Below, piece after piece: positions 63,651-64,000 of a DNA stretch of 64,000 nucleotides. The position numbers were made by a program, and so were the translations under genes. Position 1 is the first letter of the stretch, and each line of letters begins with the position of its first letter. The stretch is from contig CAWDLI010000011.1 in NCBI GenBank assembly GCA_963803245.1, forward strand, positions 109,906 to 173,905. Reading direction: 5' to 3'. Below the pieces are notes generated by a model that saw only the letters and a list, made by a program, of their open reading frames with translations, searched no databases and was not told where the DNA came from. This stretch comes from JACVRW01 sp963803245 (lineage in GTDB: Bacteria > Actinomycetota > Thermoleophilia > Solirubrobacterales > Thermoleophilaceae).

Positions 63651-64000
63651 GGCGCCATCGGCAGGGCCGTGCCGGTGACCTCCGGGATGGGGGGTCCCGA
63701 GGGTGCCTGGAATACGGCGAGCTCCTGCGGGGTGGCGGCGATGAGGCCGCGTGCCGCGTGCAGGATGGCCTGGGAGGCCGGGGCGTCGGGATCGTCGATC
63801 ACGAGCGGCAGCCCGATGTCGGCGCTCACCCGGAGCTCCTCCTGGAGCGGGATCTTGCCGAGCAGGGGCACGTCGAGATCGTCGGCCAGCAACTGGCCGC
63901 CGCCCTCCCCGAAGATGGTGAAGCGCTCACCCTCCGGCGTCGTGAAGCCGGACATGTTCTCGATCACGCCCGCGATCTCGAGATCGAATCGCAGGGCCGT
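63647..64000 (-). CDS. mrp: Mrp/NBP35-type P-loop ATPase, C-terminal part
   Basis: The 5' end lies beyond the window; 118 codons are visible. The fragment contains LRFDLEIAGVIENMSGFTTPEGERFTIFGEGGGQLLADDLDVPLLGKIPLQEELRVSADIGLPLVIDDPDAPASQAI, characteristic of Mrp (ApbC/NBP35) ATPases that carry or assemble iron-sulfur clusters. The Walker A is not in view. The IENMSGF and GGGQLLAD motifs make the family clear. Next to a ferredoxin gene in convergent orientation, an iron-sulfur role is consistent. Confidence 0.9.
   Translation of the reverse strand, partial: TALRFDLEIAGVIENMSGFTTPEGERFTIFGEGGGQLLADDLDVPLLGKIPLQEELRVSADIGLPLVIDDPDAPASQAILHAARGLIAATPQELAVFQAPSGPPIPEVTGTALPMAP

Overview
This window is a uniformly GC-rich, gene-dense stretch of an actinobacterial chromosome. 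It has short or overlapping gene junctions and no tRNA, rRNA, CRISPR, insertion sequence or phage gene. The gene content suggests Actinomycetota and probably Thermoleophilia/Solirubrobacterales, which is an inference from protein style and not from a marker gene. Supporting features are a fused PafB-PafC regulator, an InhA-like enoyl reductase in a type II fatty acid operon, a c-di-AMP riboswitch ahead of an NlpC/P60 protein, twin CIRCE boxes before groESL, and many genes with a TANNNT box 6-10 bases before an ATG, GTG or TTG start (a leaderless signature).

Layout. 1-4308: an unrecognised partial gene, a short-chain dehydrogenase, a secreted clan-A glycoside hydrolase and a secreted M28 peptidase. 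4498-6338: a DrrAB-type ABC exporter. 6323-11183: a signalling operon on the minus strand made of a poly-HAMP hybrid histidine kinase (one frameshift), a REC protein with a degenerate kinase domain, and a REC-GGDEF diguanylate cyclase. 11540-19002: the fatty acid operon fabD-fabH-fabG-acpP-fabF-carboxyltransferase-fabI-acyl reductase, nearly all joined by ATGA/GTGA overlaps. It is transcribed away from a MarR gene, with a palindrome and two C6/G6 hairpins between them. 19628-25850: a zinc alcohol dehydrogenase, cell-surface proteins (one with an LPLTG sorting signal and APVRV repeats), a nested inverted-repeat region that may be a structured RNA, a ferritin-like protein, an EcsC protein and an SDR. 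25931-31677: a YhaM-like nuclease, PafBC and a large secreted M14 carboxypeptidase. 31792-37424: a PPOX-type flavoprotein, rmlA-rmlD-rmlB (no rmlC here), a methyltransferase and an ABC exporter. 37543-41061: a DMT transporter, family 5 uracil-DNA glycosylase, a small lipoprotein, and two NlpC/P60 proteins with structured leaders. 41087-45536: an Lhr-type helicase broken by about 17 single-base frame changes. 45552-64000: a methyltransferase, VOC protein, SARP/AAA regulator, exonuclease III, a Nei-type glycosylase, a glycerophosphodiesterase, an ECF sigma factor with a DUF4349 membrane protein, threonine dehydratase, a Crp-like regulator, Pcm, an ASCH protein, groES-groEL, an NAD-binding epimerase, a 7Fe ferredoxin and the end of an Mrp ATPase.

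How parts fit together. The fab operon carries most of one elongation cycle plus a malonyl-CoA-type carboxyltransferase and ends in a reductase expected to act on acyl thioesters; the MarR protein is its obvious candidate repressor. The rml genes plus methyltransferase and ABC pair look like sugar-nucleotide and surface-glycan supply. DNA repair and damage response are well represented (PafBC, UdgB, Xth, Nei, Lhr). Two nucleotide second messengers are implicated: c-di-GMP (REC-GGDEF) and c-di-AMP (riboswitch).

Sequence quality. Single-base insertions disrupt otherwise conserved genes at about 10144, 13739, 21831 and 40868, and many more fall in lhr. Most look like uncorrected indels and not genuine gene decay, so affected products are described as the reconstructed protein.
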